A model generated the notes under the pieces. The model made no database searches and was not told the origin of the DNA. It worked only from the letters and a program-made list of their open reading frames with translations. 64,000 nucleotides of DNA from the NCBI GenBank assembly GCA_020641055.1, contig CP067345.1, positions 512,001 through 576,000 on the forward strand, in the 5' to 3' direction. Within the stretch, counting starts at the first letter, position 1, and each line of letters begins with the position of its first letter. This document shows positions 9,450-21,257 of the stretch, one piece after another. The DNA comes from Clostridioides sp. ES-S-0010-02. GTDB taxonomy: Bacteria > Bacillota > Clostridia > Peptostreptococcales > Peptostreptococcaceae. The position numbers and the translations under genes are program-made.

Positions 9450-9964
9450 TGAATTATTTTGTTATAGCAGACCCTGATAAGTGCATAGGATGTAGAACTT
9501 GTATGATAGGATGTGTGGTTGCACATTCAGATGAAGATATTTTTTACAAAAGTCCAGACGAGATAAACTTTAATCCAAAACTTTCTGTCATAAAAACAAA
9601 GGAAGTTAGTGCTCCAATACAATGTAGACATTGTGAGGATGCTCCTTGTGCAAAGGCCTGTCCAAATGGTGGTATAGTTAGGGTGGGTAATACAATAAAA
9701 ATAAATGAAGAAAATTGTATAGGATGTAAGACTTGTATGCTGGCATGTCCTATAGGAGCAATAGATATAGTTACACTAAAAGATATAGACAAAGGAAAGC
9801 TTTGCTTTAGAGAAAGAATGACAGCAAACAAATGTGATTTTTGCATAGATTCACCAGAAGGACCAGCATGTGTAAATGTATGTCCAACAAAAGCATTTAC
9901 TATAGTTAAAGATGAGGATATAGATAATACTGTTAAAAATAAAAGAAAGTTAGCTATATTATAA
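9449..9964 (+). CDS. Second HycB-like four-cluster ferredoxin
   Basis: A 171-residue polyferredoxin paralogous to that at 7501-8052, with CIGCRTCMIGC, CRHCEDAPCAKAC, CIGCKTCMLAC and CDFC...C cluster motifs. It is translationally coupled to hydA (TAATG). As last gene of the operon, before a clear terminator, it is the likely second electron-transfer subunit of the FdhF-HydA complex. In HDCR such subunits can polymerise into filaments; whether this does is unknown. Confidence 0.9.
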   Translation: MNYFVIADPDKCIGCRTCMIGCVVAHSDEDIFYKSPDEINFNPKLSVIKTKEVSAPIQCRHCEDAPCAKACPNGGIVRVGNTIKINEENCIGCKTCMLACPIGAIDIVTLKDIDKGKLCFRERMTANKCDFCIDSPEGPACVNVCPTKAFTIVKDEDIDNTVKNKRKLAIL

Positions 9965-9974
9965 TATAATTAAT

Positions 9975-10018
9975 AAAAAGATGGAGTTCTAGTTGTTATT
10001 AGAGTCTCCATCTTTTTT
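9975..10018. terminator. Bidirectional terminator after the fdhF-hydA operon
   Basis: A perfect 12-bp stem (9975-9986 with 10006-10017) with A-tract before and T-tract after. It can serve both the fdhF operon and the converging MFS gene. Confidence 0.9.
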
Positions 10019-10047
10019 GTATAATTTTTATAGGGATTAAGAATTAA

Positions 10048-11331
10048 TTATTGTGCCAATTTATCTAACCTTTTCTTATTTAACTTTGTCATTCCCATAG
10101 AAGCTGTGATAAGTAAAGCATAGGCGACTATAACTGATAAAATTATAATAGACCAAGAGAATTTATAGCCAAAATTATCAACGAGTAATCCAAATAATGT
10201 TGAACCAAGTGCAAATCCAATTGCAAAAATTAACTGAACAATTCCAAAAATACTGCCAAACTCCTTTTGACCAAAAAAAGCACCAGTTAAATAAGCAGGT
10301 CCTATCATATAAGCAAATACAGAAAGACCCTTTAAAATAGCAAATACAAATGCAAGATTAGAAGATTTATCGACAAATAGTAATGATAAAGTAGCTATAA
10401 GTACAAATATAAAAGATATAATCAGTGGTTTTATTTGACCAAATTTATCAAACAATAATCCTCCAAATAAATTACCAATAAGAGCAAATAATGCAAAAGT
10501 GGAACCTACTGTTCCTATTAAAATTGGATTTATATAATTTCTAAGGTAGGTCGGATATTGTACAGATAATGATGAAACATATATACCTACAAAAGCAAAT
10601 CCAATTGTCATAATCCAAAAATATTTATTCTTTTTAGCCTCTTTTAACGTATAACCCCATACTGAAGGGGATATTTTATTAGGTGTTTCATCATTTTTTA
10701 TTTTAGAGTTTATTTTCTCATTAGTATCTTTAGGCATTTTAAGCATAAATAATGTCACAGGTATACCAACTATTAGTGCTACAATTCCAAATGTTAGATA
10801 AGAACGGCTATATCCTTGAGATGCTAATGAACGAACTACAAGTTGTTGTAGAAATATACTACCAATAGAGCCACCAGCAAAAGCAAAGCCCATAGCTTTT
10901 CCTTTACTTTTTTCATCAAACCAAGCACTTATTAAAATTGGTATTCCTATCGCAGATATAATTGTAGCTCCAATTTGTACGATGCATGATACTGTATAAA
11001 ATTGCCATAGTTCAGTACATATAGAAAATGTAGCAAAACCAATGCTAGAAATTATACAGCCTAATAAATATAATATCTTAACATTGACCTTGGAAAATAA
11101 TTTACCTATAAATGGTGAAGCAATTGCTGAAGCAATAGTACCAAAAGTAAATATTAGAGAAAAAGATGCTAATCTAAAACCTTCTCCTTCTACAACATAA
11201 CTTATAAACTGAGGCTGTATACTTGCTACAATACTAAATGGTATAGCTTGTATCAACATGCAACCAAGTACTATAATCCAAGCAGATGAAAAGTTTTTAA
11301 TGCTAAAATTTTTGTTTAGTAGTGTCTTCAT
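10048..11331 (-). CDS. MFS permease, 12 TM (OFA/monocarboxylate-like)
   Basis: A 427-residue major facilitator with about 12 hydrophobic helices and a hydrophilic central loop (about 202-225). Its sequence pattern (long first periplasmic loop, GFAFAGGSIGS in the first half, IFGIVQLIFAIGFALGS in the second) resembles the oxalate/formate antiporter and monocarboxylate branch. Formate or another small acid would fit the adjacent formate-dehydrogenase operon, but that is inference, as the two converge on a shared terminator. AAAGGAGAGATATCATACC precedes the ATG on the minus strand. Confidence 0.75.
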   Translation of the reverse strand: MKTLLNKNFSIKNFSSAWIIVLGCMLIQAIPFSIVASIQPQFISYVVEGEGFRLASFSLIFTFGTIASAIASPFIGKLFSKVNVKILYLLGCIISSIGFATFSICTELWQFYTVSCIVQIGATIISAIGIPILISAWFDEKSKGKAMGFAFAGGSIGSIFLQQLVVRSLASQGYSRSYLTFGIVALIVGIPVTLFMLKMPKDTNEKINSKIKNDETPNKISPSVWGYTLKEAKKNKYFWIMTIGFAFVGIYVSSLSVQYPTYLRNYINPILIGTVGSTFALFALIGNLFGGLLFDKFGQIKPLIISFIFVLIATLSLLFVDKSSNLAFVFAILKGLSVFAYMIGPAYLTGAFFGQKEFGSIFGIVQLIFAIGFALGSTLFGLLVDNFGYKFSWSIIILSVIVAYALLITASMGMTKLNKKRLDKLAQ

Positions 11332-11524
11332 GGTATGATATCTCTCCTTTAGATTATAATTTGTAAATATTAATCTAATTATTCTAAATTTATATATTAG
11401 TTTTGGATAGATGAATTAGTTGTATGTAATTTGGGGTATTAATATAAAAATTATCTGTAAAAATTGATTATTTTAAATAGATAGGGTAAATTAAAATATA
11501 TAGATAAATGAAAGGATGGATAAA

Positions 11525-11947
11525 ATGTCATTTGAAAAAATAAATAATAATAATCTAGATAAAATACACAGCAGGAAATGTATTATGTTTGTAAATTTTA
11601 ATCAAAAAGAATTATCATTAATTAAAAATGTTAGTAATTTTGCTGGAATAAGAGACCATATCATTTTAAGTGATAAAAATGGTGAAAACATAGTAAGAGA
11701 TATTTTGGATGGGAATATATCAAGTGAATGTGATAATGGAATTAAAAGTAAGTCTGTAATATTTAATAATATTTCCAGCACACAAGTAAATGCATTTTTA
11801 GAAGGATTGAAAAAAGTAAGAATAAATAGACCTTTTACAGCAATGGTAACAGAGACATCTATTGATTGGACATTAAATAATTTAATAGAAAATTTAGTTC
11901 AAGAACGCAATGCTATGTCTTCAGGAAAAACAATTGAGCATAAGTAA
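11525..11947 (+). CDS. DUF3783 domain protein
   Basis: A 140-residue soluble protein. The C-terminal half has the DUF3783 pattern: VIFNNISSTQVNAFL, then RINRPFTAMVTETSIDWTL, then a short NLVQER helix. The frame also has an ATG at 11516, but it lies inside the AAAGG ribosome site; ATG 11525 is better spaced. Function is unknown. It follows a divergent intergenic region of about 190 bases and could be co-transcribed with the dehydrogenase 107 bases downstream. Confidence 0.7.
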   Translation: MSFEKINNNNLDKIHSRKCIMFVNFNQKELSLIKNVSNFAGIRDHIILSDKNGENIVRDILDGNISSECDNGIKSKSVIFNNISSTQVNAFLEGLKKVRINRPFTAMVTETSIDWTLNNLIENLVQERNAMSSGKTIEHK

Positions 11948-12054
11948 ATTAGTTTTTAGAACCATCTTCTAATAAATTTAACTAATATGTGTTAAGTATC
12001 ATATTATACTGTAAGATATAAAAATCTTAATATAAGTGGATGGAGGAAAGTAAA

Positions 12055-12993
12055 ATGAAAGTATTATTTACAATAAATTATGGAGAAGAAAAATTTAAAA
12101 AAATAAATGAATTAGGATATGATGTTATACATTATTCTGAAGATAGTATAGAAAATAATGAAGATGTAAACACTGCAGATGTGCTAGTTACATATAATCC
12201 TTTTGACAGACTAGATATTTCCAAAATGGAAAATTTAAAATATATACAAACAACAAGTGTAGGTATAGACCAAATACCAAAAGAAGATGTGTTAAAAAGA
12301 GATATCAAAATAGCTAACAATAGAGGCGGGTATAGTATACCTATTGGTGAAAGCATTGTTATGTATATTTTAGAAATTTATAAAAATAGTGCAAAATTTT
12401 TTAAACAACAGAAAAATAAAGAATGGAAAATGGATTTTTCTGTATCAGAATTATATGGTCAAAGGGTTGGATTTCTTGGAACAGGAACTATATCATCAGA
12501 AGCAGCTAAAAGGTTAAAGGCCTTTGGTGTAGAAATATGGGGAGTCAATACTGATGGAAGTAATAAAAAATACTTTGACAAGTGTTTTTCTACTGAAGAT
12601 ATGGATGTTGTATTTAAGGAATGTGACATAATAGTCGTAGCAATGCCTTCTACAAAGAGTACAGACGGAATAGTAAATAAAGATATGTTTAATCTTATGA
12701 AAGAAGGTTCTGTATTTATTAATGTAGGTAGAGGAAACACCATTAATCAGAAAGATTTAGAAGATTGTGTAGAGAAGTTTAGAGGTGTAGCGTTAGATGT
12801 ATTTGAAAGTGAGCCTTTAAGTAAAGATAATAAACTATGGGAGCTTGAAAATGTTATAGTAACTCCTCATAACTCTTGGGTGTCTGATAAAAATAAAGAG
12901 AGAACATTTAATATGGTCTATAATAATTTAAAACATTATATAATAGAAAATAAACCTGTAGATAATGTTGTAGATATATCAAAAGGTTATTAA
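12055..12993 (+). CDS. D-isomer-specific 2-hydroxyacid dehydrogenase, NAD-binding
   Basis: A 312-residue member of the D-2-hydroxyacid dehydrogenase family (phosphoglycerate or glyoxylate/hydroxypyruvate reductase type). Visible elements are the Rossmann motif GFLGTGTISSEA near 140, the arginine of NVGRGNTI near 228, the glutamate of DVFESEP near 253 and the catalytic histidine of TPHNSW near 274. Sequence does not reveal the substrate. ATG 12040 overlaps the GGAGG ribosome site, so ATG 12055 is preferred. A strong terminator follows. Confidence 0.85.
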   Translation: MKVLFTINYGEEKFKKINELGYDVIHYSEDSIENNEDVNTADVLVTYNPFDRLDISKMENLKYIQTTSVGIDQIPKEDVLKRDIKIANNRGGYSIPIGESIVMYILEIYKNSAKFFKQQKNKEWKMDFSVSELYGQRVGFLGTGTISSEAAKRLKAFGVEIWGVNTDGSNKKYFDKCFSTEDMDVVFKECDIIVVAMPSTKSTDGIVNKDMFNLMKEGSVFINVGRGNTINQKDLEDCVEKFRGVALDVFESEPLSKDNKLWELENVIVTPHNSWVSDKNKERTFNMVYNNLKHYIIENKPVDNVVDISKGY

Positions 12994-13017
12994 ATATATA
13001 AAAATTCTAATGAAAAT

Positions 13018-13064
13018 AAAAAACTCTTATTGGTATTGTTAGAGATACTATAAGAGTTTTTTTT
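13018..13064 (+). terminator. Rho-independent terminator
   Basis: A 13-bp perfect stem (13018-13030 with 13050-13062) and T-tract, 25 bases after the dehydrogenase stop. Confidence 0.88.
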
Positions 13065-13131
13065 GTAATAAATTTAAAGTCAAAAAAGTGATATACTAAA
13101 AAATATATAAATAGGAAATAATTAATTATAG

Positions 13132-15204
<2,073 letters not shown>

Positions 15205-15362
15205 AAAGTCACTTAATTTAGTAGAAAACTACTATAATTAATGATAGAATAGTTCAGTAAGCTATCGAATTATGAAAAATGACATTATATGAGATTAATA
15301 AAATTAAAACTTATAAAAATAAATTTATAAAATATATTAAGGATTAGGAAAGGATATAAAAA

Positions 15363-16712
15363 ATGACCAGAAGTTATGATAGAACTAATGAACAGATAAG
15401 ACCTGTAAAGATTACTAGAAATTATACAAAGTACGCAGAAGGTTCTGTTCTTATAGAAATGGGAGAGACAAAGGTTATATGTACTGCATCAGTGGAAGAA
15501 AAAGTACCTCCTTTTTTGAGAAATAGTGGTACTGGGTGGATAAATGCTGAATATTCAATGTTACCAAGGGCAACTCAACAGAGAAAAATAAGGGACGCAT
15601 CTAGAGGAAAAATCGACGGAAGAACTCAAGAGATACAAAGGTTAATAGGAAGAGCGATAAGGTCTGTTATAGACTTAAATAAATTAGGAGAAAGAACTAT
15701 TTGGGTAGATTGTGATGTGATTCAAGCTGATGGTGGAACTAGAACTGCATCTATAACTGGGGCGTTTGTAGCAGTTGCAGAAGCAATCTATAAATTATAT
15801 AAAGCAAAAACATTAAAAGAAATGCCAATAACAAATTTTGTATCTGCAATTAGTGTCGGAATAGTAAATGAAACTCATATGCTAGATTTATGTTACGAAG
15901 AAGATTCTAAAGCACAGGTAGATATGAATATAATAATGACTGATAAGTGTGAGTTTGTAGAAGTACAGGGGACTGGTGAAGAGAAACCTTTTTCAAGAAA
16001 AGATTTAAATTTATTGTTAGAGTTAGGAGAAAAAGGGAATAAAGAACTAATAAGGCATCAAAGGGATGTTTTAGGTGAAATAGCAGATGAGATATTAGGT
16101 ATGGATTATGGCAATGAAGTTGTTATTGCTACTAATAATGCTCATAAGTTAGAAGAAATAGGTGCAATCTTAAAGGACTTTGAATATACTGTATATTCTC
16201 TAAAAGATGTTGATTTAGCAGGTATAGAAATAATAGAGGATGGAAAAACATTTGAGCATAATGCATTGATAAAAGCTAGAACAATAGCTAGAAAAACTAA
16301 ACTTATAGCTATAGCAGATGATTCTGGTTTAGAGGTAGATGCATTAGGCAAAAAACCAGGTGTTTATTCAGCTAGATATGCAGGAGAGCATGCTACAGAT
16401 GAAGAAAATAGAGAAAAGCTATTAAAAGCCATGCAAAATGTGCCAATGAGTAAAAGAAATGCAAGATTTGTCTCTGCAATAGCAGTAGTTTTTCCAGATG
16501 GAAAAGAATTTGTAGTAAGAGGAATTTGTGAAGGAATGATAGGCTTTGAAGAAAAGGGCAAAAATGGTTTTGGATATGATAGCTTGTTTATAGTAAAGGG
16601 ATATAATAAAACTTTTGGTGAAATACCTAGTGTTATAAAAAATTCAATCAGCCACAGAGCAAATGGACTAAAGATTATGAAACAAGAGTTTATGAAAAGG
16701 GTAGTGAAGTAA
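15363..16712 (+). CDS. rph-rdgB: Fused RNase PH and RdgB (XTP/dITP diphosphatase)
   Basis: One uninterrupted 449-residue frame contains two complete enzymes. Residues 1-245 are RNase PH, which trims tRNA 3' ends phosphorolytically ([51 protein letters not shown]). Residues 252-449 are a HAM1/RdgB NTP pyrophosphatase that removes inosine and xanthosine triphosphates ([36 protein letters not shown]). The linker is only a few residues and there is no internal start with a good ribosome site. Elsewhere these are usually separate adjacent genes. The stop overlaps the next gene by one base. Confidence 0.93.
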   Translation: MTRSYDRTNEQIRPVKITRNYTKYAEGSVLIEMGETKVICTASVEEKVPPFLRNSGTGWINAEYSMLPRATQQRKIRDASRGKIDGRTQEIQRLIGRAIRSVIDLNKLGERTIWVDCDVIQADGGTRTASITGAFVAVAEAIYKLYKAKTLKEMPITNFVSAISVGIVNETHMLDLCYEEDSKAQVDMNIIMTDKCEFVEVQGTGEEKPFSRKDLNLLLELGEKGNKELIRHQRDVLGEIADEILGMDYGNEVVIATNNAHKLEEIGAILKDFEYTVYSLKDVDLAGIEIIEDGKTFEHNALIKARTIARKTKLIAIADDSGLEVDALGKKPGVYSARYAGEHATDEENREKLLKAMQNVPMSKRNARFVSAIAVVFPDGKEFVVRGICEGMIGFEEKGKNGFGYDSLFIVKGYNKTFGEIPSVIKNSISHRANGLKIMKQEFMKRVVK

Positions 16713-17182
16713 TGAGAATAGGCATAATAAGTGATACACATATGATGATTAAAAATATGGAAAAGACAATACCATATTTAGAAGAATGTGACTTAATAAT
16801 TCATGCAGGAGACAACTTTACAGACTCAAGATATCTTCATAATATGACTAAAGTGGGAATTATTGCAGTTAAAGGAAATTGTGATTTTGATGCTATAGAA
16901 GAAGAACTTGTCTTTGAAGTAGCAAATAAGACTATATTTTTATGCCATGGTGATAAGTATGGTGTAAAATATGGAACACAAATGTTAGAAAATAAAGCTA
17001 CTGAAGTTAATGCTGACATAGTTATATTCGGTCATACTCATACTCCATTTAGAGAAATTAAAAATGGTGTGCTTTACATAAATCCTGGAAGTACTTCACT
17101 TCCAAGAGGAGTATCGTATAAGAGTTTTGTAATTATGGAGATAGAAGAAGATGATATAAATATAGAGGAAATACGCATATAA
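16712..17182 (+). CDS. YfcE/MJ0936-type metallophosphoesterase
   Basis: A 156-residue calcineurin-like phosphodiesterase with all metal motifs: DTH at 8-10, GD near 33, GNCD near 55, a His in CHGD near 79 and GHTH near 108. It likely acts on a small phosphodiester with Mn2+. The ATG overlaps the rph-rdgB stop, so the two are translationally coupled, an arrangement common in clostridia. Confidence 0.9.
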   Translation: MRIGIISDTHMMIKNMEKTIPYLEECDLIIHAGDNFTDSRYLHNMTKVGIIAVKGNCDFDAIEEELVFEVANKTIFLCHGDKYGVKYGTQMLENKATEVNADIVIFGHTHTPFREIKNGVLYINPGSTSLPRGVSYKSFVIMEIEEDDINIEEIRI

Positions 17183-17265
17183 AGGTGTATTTATCTAAAA
17201 AAATAGCAAAAAACACTCAAAAAATTAAATTTTATCAAATAAGTACAACGATATTAATGGAACAC

Positions 17266-17295
17266 TTGTAAATAAAAAAACTTATGTGATATAAT
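17266..17295 (+). promoter_or_regulatory. Candidate vegetative promoter of tig
   Basis: TTGTAA (17266-17271) and TATAAT (17290-17295) are separated by 18 bases, about 80 bases before the tig start. Confidence 0.55.
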
Positions 17296-17375
17296 TAAGT
17301 GGTTGAATTATAAATAGAATGAATTATGATACCATTATCGGGTATTACATAAATATCACTAGGAGGATTAGAAGG

Positions 17376-18662
17376 ATGAAAGCAGAACTAATTAAAAAAG
17401 AGGGTAATAAAGTTACTTTAAAAATAACAGTAGATAACAATAAATTTGAAGCAGCAGTAAATAAGGCTTATAATAAAAGCAAAAGCAAATATAATATACC
17501 TGGATTCAGAAAAGGTAAAGCTCCAAGAATTGTTATAGAAACTCAATATGGAAAAGGTATCTTCTATAATGATGCTATAGAAGTGTTATTCCCAGAAGTT
17601 TATCCAGAAGCTATCAAGGAATTAGATATAGATCCAATAGACAATCCAGATTTAGATATAGAAGAAATAAGCAAAGACAATGGATTAGTTATGGTTCTTA
17701 ATGTTGAAGTTAAACCAGAGTTTGAATTAGGAAACTATAAGGGTATAGAAGTAGCTAAGGTTGAGAATACTGTAAGTGATGAAAATGTTGAAGCTAAATT
17801 ACAAGAAATGGTTGAAAAAAATGCTAGATTAGTAAGTGTTGAAGACAAAGCTTTAGAAGATGGAGATACAGCTATAATAGACTTTGAAGGTTTTGACAAT
17901 GGTGTAGCTTTTGATGGTGGTAAAGGTGAAAATTATAACTTAGTTATAGGTTCAAACACATTTATACCAGGATTTGAAGAGCAATTAGTAGGTAAAAAAG
18001 CTGGTGAAGAAGTTGAAGTTAATGTTACTTTCCCAGAAGAATACCACTCAGAAGATTTAGCTGGAAAGCCAGTTGTATTTAATGTAAAAGTAAATGATGT
18101 AAAAGTAAAAGAATTATCTGTATTAGATGATGAATTTGCTAAAGATACTAGTGAATTTGATACTTTAGATGAATTAAAAGCAGATGTAAGAGCTAAATTA
18201 GAAGAAGAAGCTAAAAATAAAGCAGATGCAGAAATTAGAAATTCAGTAGTAGAAAAAGTTGCTGAAAATACAGAAATAGAAATACCAGAAGTTATGGTAG
18301 AACATCAAATAGATAATATGTTAAACGAACTTAACTACCAATTACAATATCAAGGATTTGGATTACAACAATTACTAGAGATGACTGGTAGAACTATGGA
18401 AGAATTAAGAGAAGAAAGAAAAGAAGATGCTAAAAAATTAGTTAAATCTTCTCTAGTATTGGAAGCAATAACTAAAGCTGAAGGAATTGAAGCAACAGAA
18501 GAAGAATTTAAAGCTGAATTAGAAAAAATGGCTTCTGCTTACAATATGGAAGTAGAAAAAATAGAAACTACTTTAAGAGATGCTGATAAGGAAGATATAA
18601 AAGGACAAATAAAAATAAGAAAGACAATAGACTTATTAGTTGAAAGTGCGACAATAGCTTAA
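17376..18662 (+). CDS. tig: Trigger factor
   Basis: Ribosome-bound chaperone and peptidyl-prolyl isomerase, 428 residues. The N-terminal ribosome-docking signature is seen (IPGFRKGKAPR near 44-54), followed by the FKBP-type domain (about 150-245) and a long acidic helical C-terminal domain. ATG 17376 has AGGAGGATTAGAAGG directly upstream; the longer reading from 17319 adds residues unlike the family and is rejected. It heads the tig-clpP-clpX cluster. Confidence 0.96.
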   Translation: MKAELIKKEGNKVTLKITVDNNKFEAAVNKAYNKSKSKYNIPGFRKGKAPRIVIETQYGKGIFYNDAIEVLFPEVYPEAIKELDIDPIDNPDLDIEEISKDNGLVMVLNVEVKPEFELGNYKGIEVAKVENTVSDENVEAKLQEMVEKNARLVSVEDKALEDGDTAIIDFEGFDNGVAFDGGKGENYNLVIGSNTFIPGFEEQLVGKKAGEEVEVNVTFPEEYHSEDLAGKPVVFNVKVNDVKVKELSVLDDEFAKDTSEFDTLDELKADVRAKLEEEAKNKADAEIRNSVVEKVAENTEIEIPEVMVEHQIDNMLNELNYQLQYQGFGLQQLLEMTGRTMEELREERKEDAKKLVKSSLVLEAITKAEGIEATEEEFKAELEKMASAYNMEVEKIETTLRDADKEDIKGQIKIRKTIDLLVESATIA

Positions 18663-18750
18663 TAAAATAACCGCTATAACTAATATAGTTGACGTTATAG
18701 AATGTTTAGTATATAATGTTGTGCAAATATAATTTAGTTAAATGCGTAAA

Positions 18751-18788
18751 ATAATTTACAGTAGCTTAAAAAAGCTACTGTAAATTAT
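18751..18788 (+). promoter_or_regulatory. Perfect 17-bp hairpin between tig and clpP
   Basis: 18751-18767 pairs perfectly with 18772-18788 around a four-base AAAA loop, ending 24 bases before the clpP start. There is no T-tract, so it is not a standard terminator; it may stabilise or process the tig-clpPX mRNA. Confidence 0.65.
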
Positions 18789-18812
18789 ATAGAATAAAGG
18801 GGGTATGAAACC

Positions 18813-19397
18813 ATGGCATTAGTACCTGTAGTTGTTGAACAAACAGGAAGAGGAGAAAGATCTTATGACATCTTCTCTAGACTATTAAAGGACAGAATAA
18901 TCTTCTTAGGAGATCAAGTTAATGATGCCACAGCAGGGCTTATAGTAGCACAGCTATTATTCTTAGAAGCTGAAGACCCAGACAAAGATATACATTTATA
19001 TATAAATTCTCCAGGAGGAAGTATAACTTCTGGAATGGCTATATATGATACTATGCAATACATCAAACCAGATGTAAGTACTATATGTATAGGTATGGCT
19101 GCTTCTATGGGAGCATTCTTGTTGGCAGCAGGAGCAAAAGGAAAAAGACTAGCACTACCAAATAGTGAGATAATGATACATCAACCATTAGGTGGAGCTC
19201 AAGGTCAAGCAACAGATATAGAAATTCACGCAAAGAGAATTTTAAAAATAAAAGAAACTTTAAATGAAATATTATCTGAAAGAACTGGTCAGCCATTAGA
19301 GAAAATCAAAATGGATACTGAACGTGATAACTTCATGAGTGCATCAGAAGCTAAGGAATATGGCTTAATAGATGAAGTATTTACAAAGAGACCGTAG
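18813..19397 (+). CDS. clpP: ATP-dependent Clp protease proteolytic subunit
   Basis: A 194-residue serine peptidase that assembles into the 14-mer degradation chamber. The triad is S98 (in GMAASMGA), H123 (in MIHQPLGG) and D172. Length and start ([20 protein letters not shown]) match the family; the ribosome site is GGGGG about 10 bases upstream. clpX follows 18 bases later, so this is the copy (clpP1) paired with ClpX. No CtsR box was seen upstream. Confidence 0.97.
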   Translation: MALVPVVVEQTGRGERSYDIFSRLLKDRIIFLGDQVNDATAGLIVAQLLFLEAEDPDKDIHLYINSPGGSITSGMAIYDTMQYIKPDVSTICIGMAASMGAFLLAAGAKGKRLALPNSEIMIHQPLGGAQGQATDIEIHAKRILKIKETLNEILSERTGQPLEKIKMDTERDNFMSASEAKEYGLIDEVFTKRP

Positions 19398-19415
19398 ATA
19401 GAGAGAGGTGTTAAT

Positions 19416-20666
19416 ATGTCTAAATACGAAGAGAAACGACAATTAAAGTGTTCATTCTGCGGTAAAAATCAAGATCAAGTAAGAAGATTAATTGCAGGTC
19501 CAAATGTATACATTTGTGATGAGTGTGTTGAACTTTGTGACGAAATTATTCAAGAAGAAATAGAAGATACTATAGATGAAGATACTACATCTTTACCAAA
19601 ACCAAAAGAAATGATGAATATCTTAAATGATTATGTAATAGGTCAAGAAAAAGCTAAAAAAGCTTTATCAGTTGCAGTTTACAATCATTACAAGAGAATA
19701 TATAGTAAAAAGTCTAGTAGCAAGGATATAGAAATCCAAAAGAGTAATATACTTTTATTAGGGCCTACAGGTTCTGGTAAGACATTATTAGCACAGACTT
19801 TAGCTAGAACTTTAAATGTACCTTTTGCAATGGCAGATGCTACATCACTAACGGAGGCTGGATATGTTGGAGAAGATGTTGAAAATATACTTTTAAAACT
19901 TATTCAAGCTGCTGATTTTGATATAGAAAAAGCTGAAAGAGGTATAATATATATAGATGAGATAGATAAGATTGCAAGAAAATCTGAAAATCCATCTATA
20001 ACTAGAGATGTTAGTGGAGAGGGTGTTCAACAAGCTCTTTTAAAAATATTAGAAGGTACTGTTGCAAATGTCCCACCACAAGGAGGAAGAAAACATCCTC
20101 ATCAAGAATTTTTAAAGATAGATACTACAAATGTATTATTTATATTAGGTGGAGCTTTTGATGGGCTAGAAAAGATAATCCAAAAACGTGGTGGAGATAA
20201 GACACTAGGATTTGGAGCTAAGATAGAAAGTAAAAAAGAATTAGATTTAGGGAAGTTATATGAAAAAGTACTTCCAGAGGATTTATTAAAGTATGGTATA
20301 ATACCTGAATTTATAGGAAGAATACCAGTTTTAGCTACTTTAGAATTGCTGGATGAAGATGCACTAATGCAAATACTACAACAACCTAAAAATGCTCTAG
20401 TAAAACAATATAAGAAATTATTAGAGTTAGATGATGTTGAACTAGAATTTGAAGATGATGCTCTTCGTGCAATAGCTAAAAAGGCTATAGAAAGAAATAC
20501 AGGAGCTAGAGGACTTAGAAGTATAGTTGAAAGTGTAATGATGGAAACTATGTTTGAAGTACCATCTAGAGATAATATAAAGAAGGTTATAGTAACAGAG
20601 AAATCTGTGAACGAAGACTCAGTAAATCCTATCATAGTACTTAAGGATCAAGAGGAAAGTGCATAA
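19416..20666 (+). CDS. clpX: ATP-dependent Clp protease ATPase subunit ClpX
   Basis: A 416-residue AAA+ unfoldase that feeds substrates to ClpP. It has the N-terminal zinc-binding domain (C12, C15, C34, C37), Walker A GPTGSGKT (116-123), Walker [11 protein letters not shown], sensor and arginine-finger region, and the C-terminal small domain with [10 protein letters not shown]. The RBS AGAGAGGTGTTAAT precedes the ATG. A terminator follows 8 bases after the stop. Confidence 0.97.
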   Translation: MSKYEEKRQLKCSFCGKNQDQVRRLIAGPNVYICDECVELCDEIIQEEIEDTIDEDTTSLPKPKEMMNILNDYVIGQEKAKKALSVAVYNHYKRIYSKKSSSKDIEIQKSNILLLGPTGSGKTLLAQTLARTLNVPFAMADATSLTEAGYVGEDVENILLKLIQAADFDIEKAERGIIYIDEIDKIARKSENPSITRDVSGEGVQQALLKILEGTVANVPPQGGRKHPHQEFLKIDTTNVLFILGGAFDGLEKIIQKRGGDKTLGFGAKIESKKELDLGKLYEKVLPEDLLKYGIIPEFIGRIPVLATLELLDEDALMQILQQPKNALVKQYKKLLELDDVELEFEDDALRAIAKKAIERNTGARGLRSIVESVMMETMFEVPSRDNIKKVIVTEKSVNEDSVNPIIVLKDQEESA

Positions 20667-20673
20667 GATGATG

Positions 20674-20701
20674 AAAAGGAGCTTTAAAAGGCTCCTTTTT
20701 T
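20674..20701. terminator. Terminator after clpX
   Basis: A 9-bp GC-containing stem (20674-20682 with 20691-20699) with T-tract; its A-tract on the other side may also serve the converging chromate transporter genes. Confidence 0.85.
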
Positions 20702-20726
20702 TATGCTAATATGAAATTAGGTATTA

Positions 20727-21257
20727 TTATGATAAAAATGTGAGTAGAATACCTATAATACCAAAGACGAATACAATTGCAATAGAGCCAATTTTTCCCT
20801 TATATAGAAGATAGAATGATGCTGCAAATGCGATTATTCCATATAAGTCCCAATTAACTTCTTTTGCAGATGAAAAAGCGGCTGACAGTATAAAACCTAG
20901 AGTAATTGGTCTAAGTACCATTAATAAATTCTCTACCTTTTTATTATTTTTGAACTTAGCAAATAACTTTGATATAATGGTTAAACCTACTAATGCAAAT
21001 ACTGTAACACCGATAGTTGCAGATAAAGAACCAAAAAAACCAGCAGTCTTAAATCCAACAAATGTAGCACTATTTATTGCTACAGGACCTGGCGTAGATT
21101 GTGATATAGCAAGTAAATCTAAGAACTCTTGATTAGTTATAAGGTGGTATTTAGATATAAATTCTTGTTGAATAAATGGTAGCATAGCATAACCACCACC
21201 AAAACTAAAGGCTCCTATTTTAAGGAATATTAAGAAGAGTAGTGTTATTTCTGACAT
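20727..21257 (-). CDS. Chromate transporter family protein, half-size subunit 2
   Basis: A 176-residue membrane protein of the CHR family with the signature FLKIGAFSFGGGYAMLPFI and about five or six hydrophobic helices. It pairs with the similar half-size gene immediately upstream; such pairs are thought to assemble as antiparallel heterodimers. The true substrate in an anaerobe is unlikely to be chromate and is unknown. Its start lies inside the end of the upstream gene, so they are translationally coupled, with GGAGGAGGTG upstream. Confidence 0.85.
   Translation of the reverse strand: MSEITLLFLIFLKIGAFSFGGGYAMLPFIQQEFISKYHLITNQEFLDLLAISQSTPGPVAINSATFVGFKTAGFFGSLSATIGVTVFALVGLTIISKLFAKFKNNKKVENLLMVLRPITLGFILSAAFSSAKEVNWDLYGIIAFAASFYLLYKGKIGSIAIVFVFGIIGILLTFLS

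Noticed and set aside
15363-16712. Fusion of rph and rdgB as assembly error
   Set aside because: The junction is in frame, both domains are complete, and the downstream overlap is normal; nothing suggests an artefact, although long reads would confirm.
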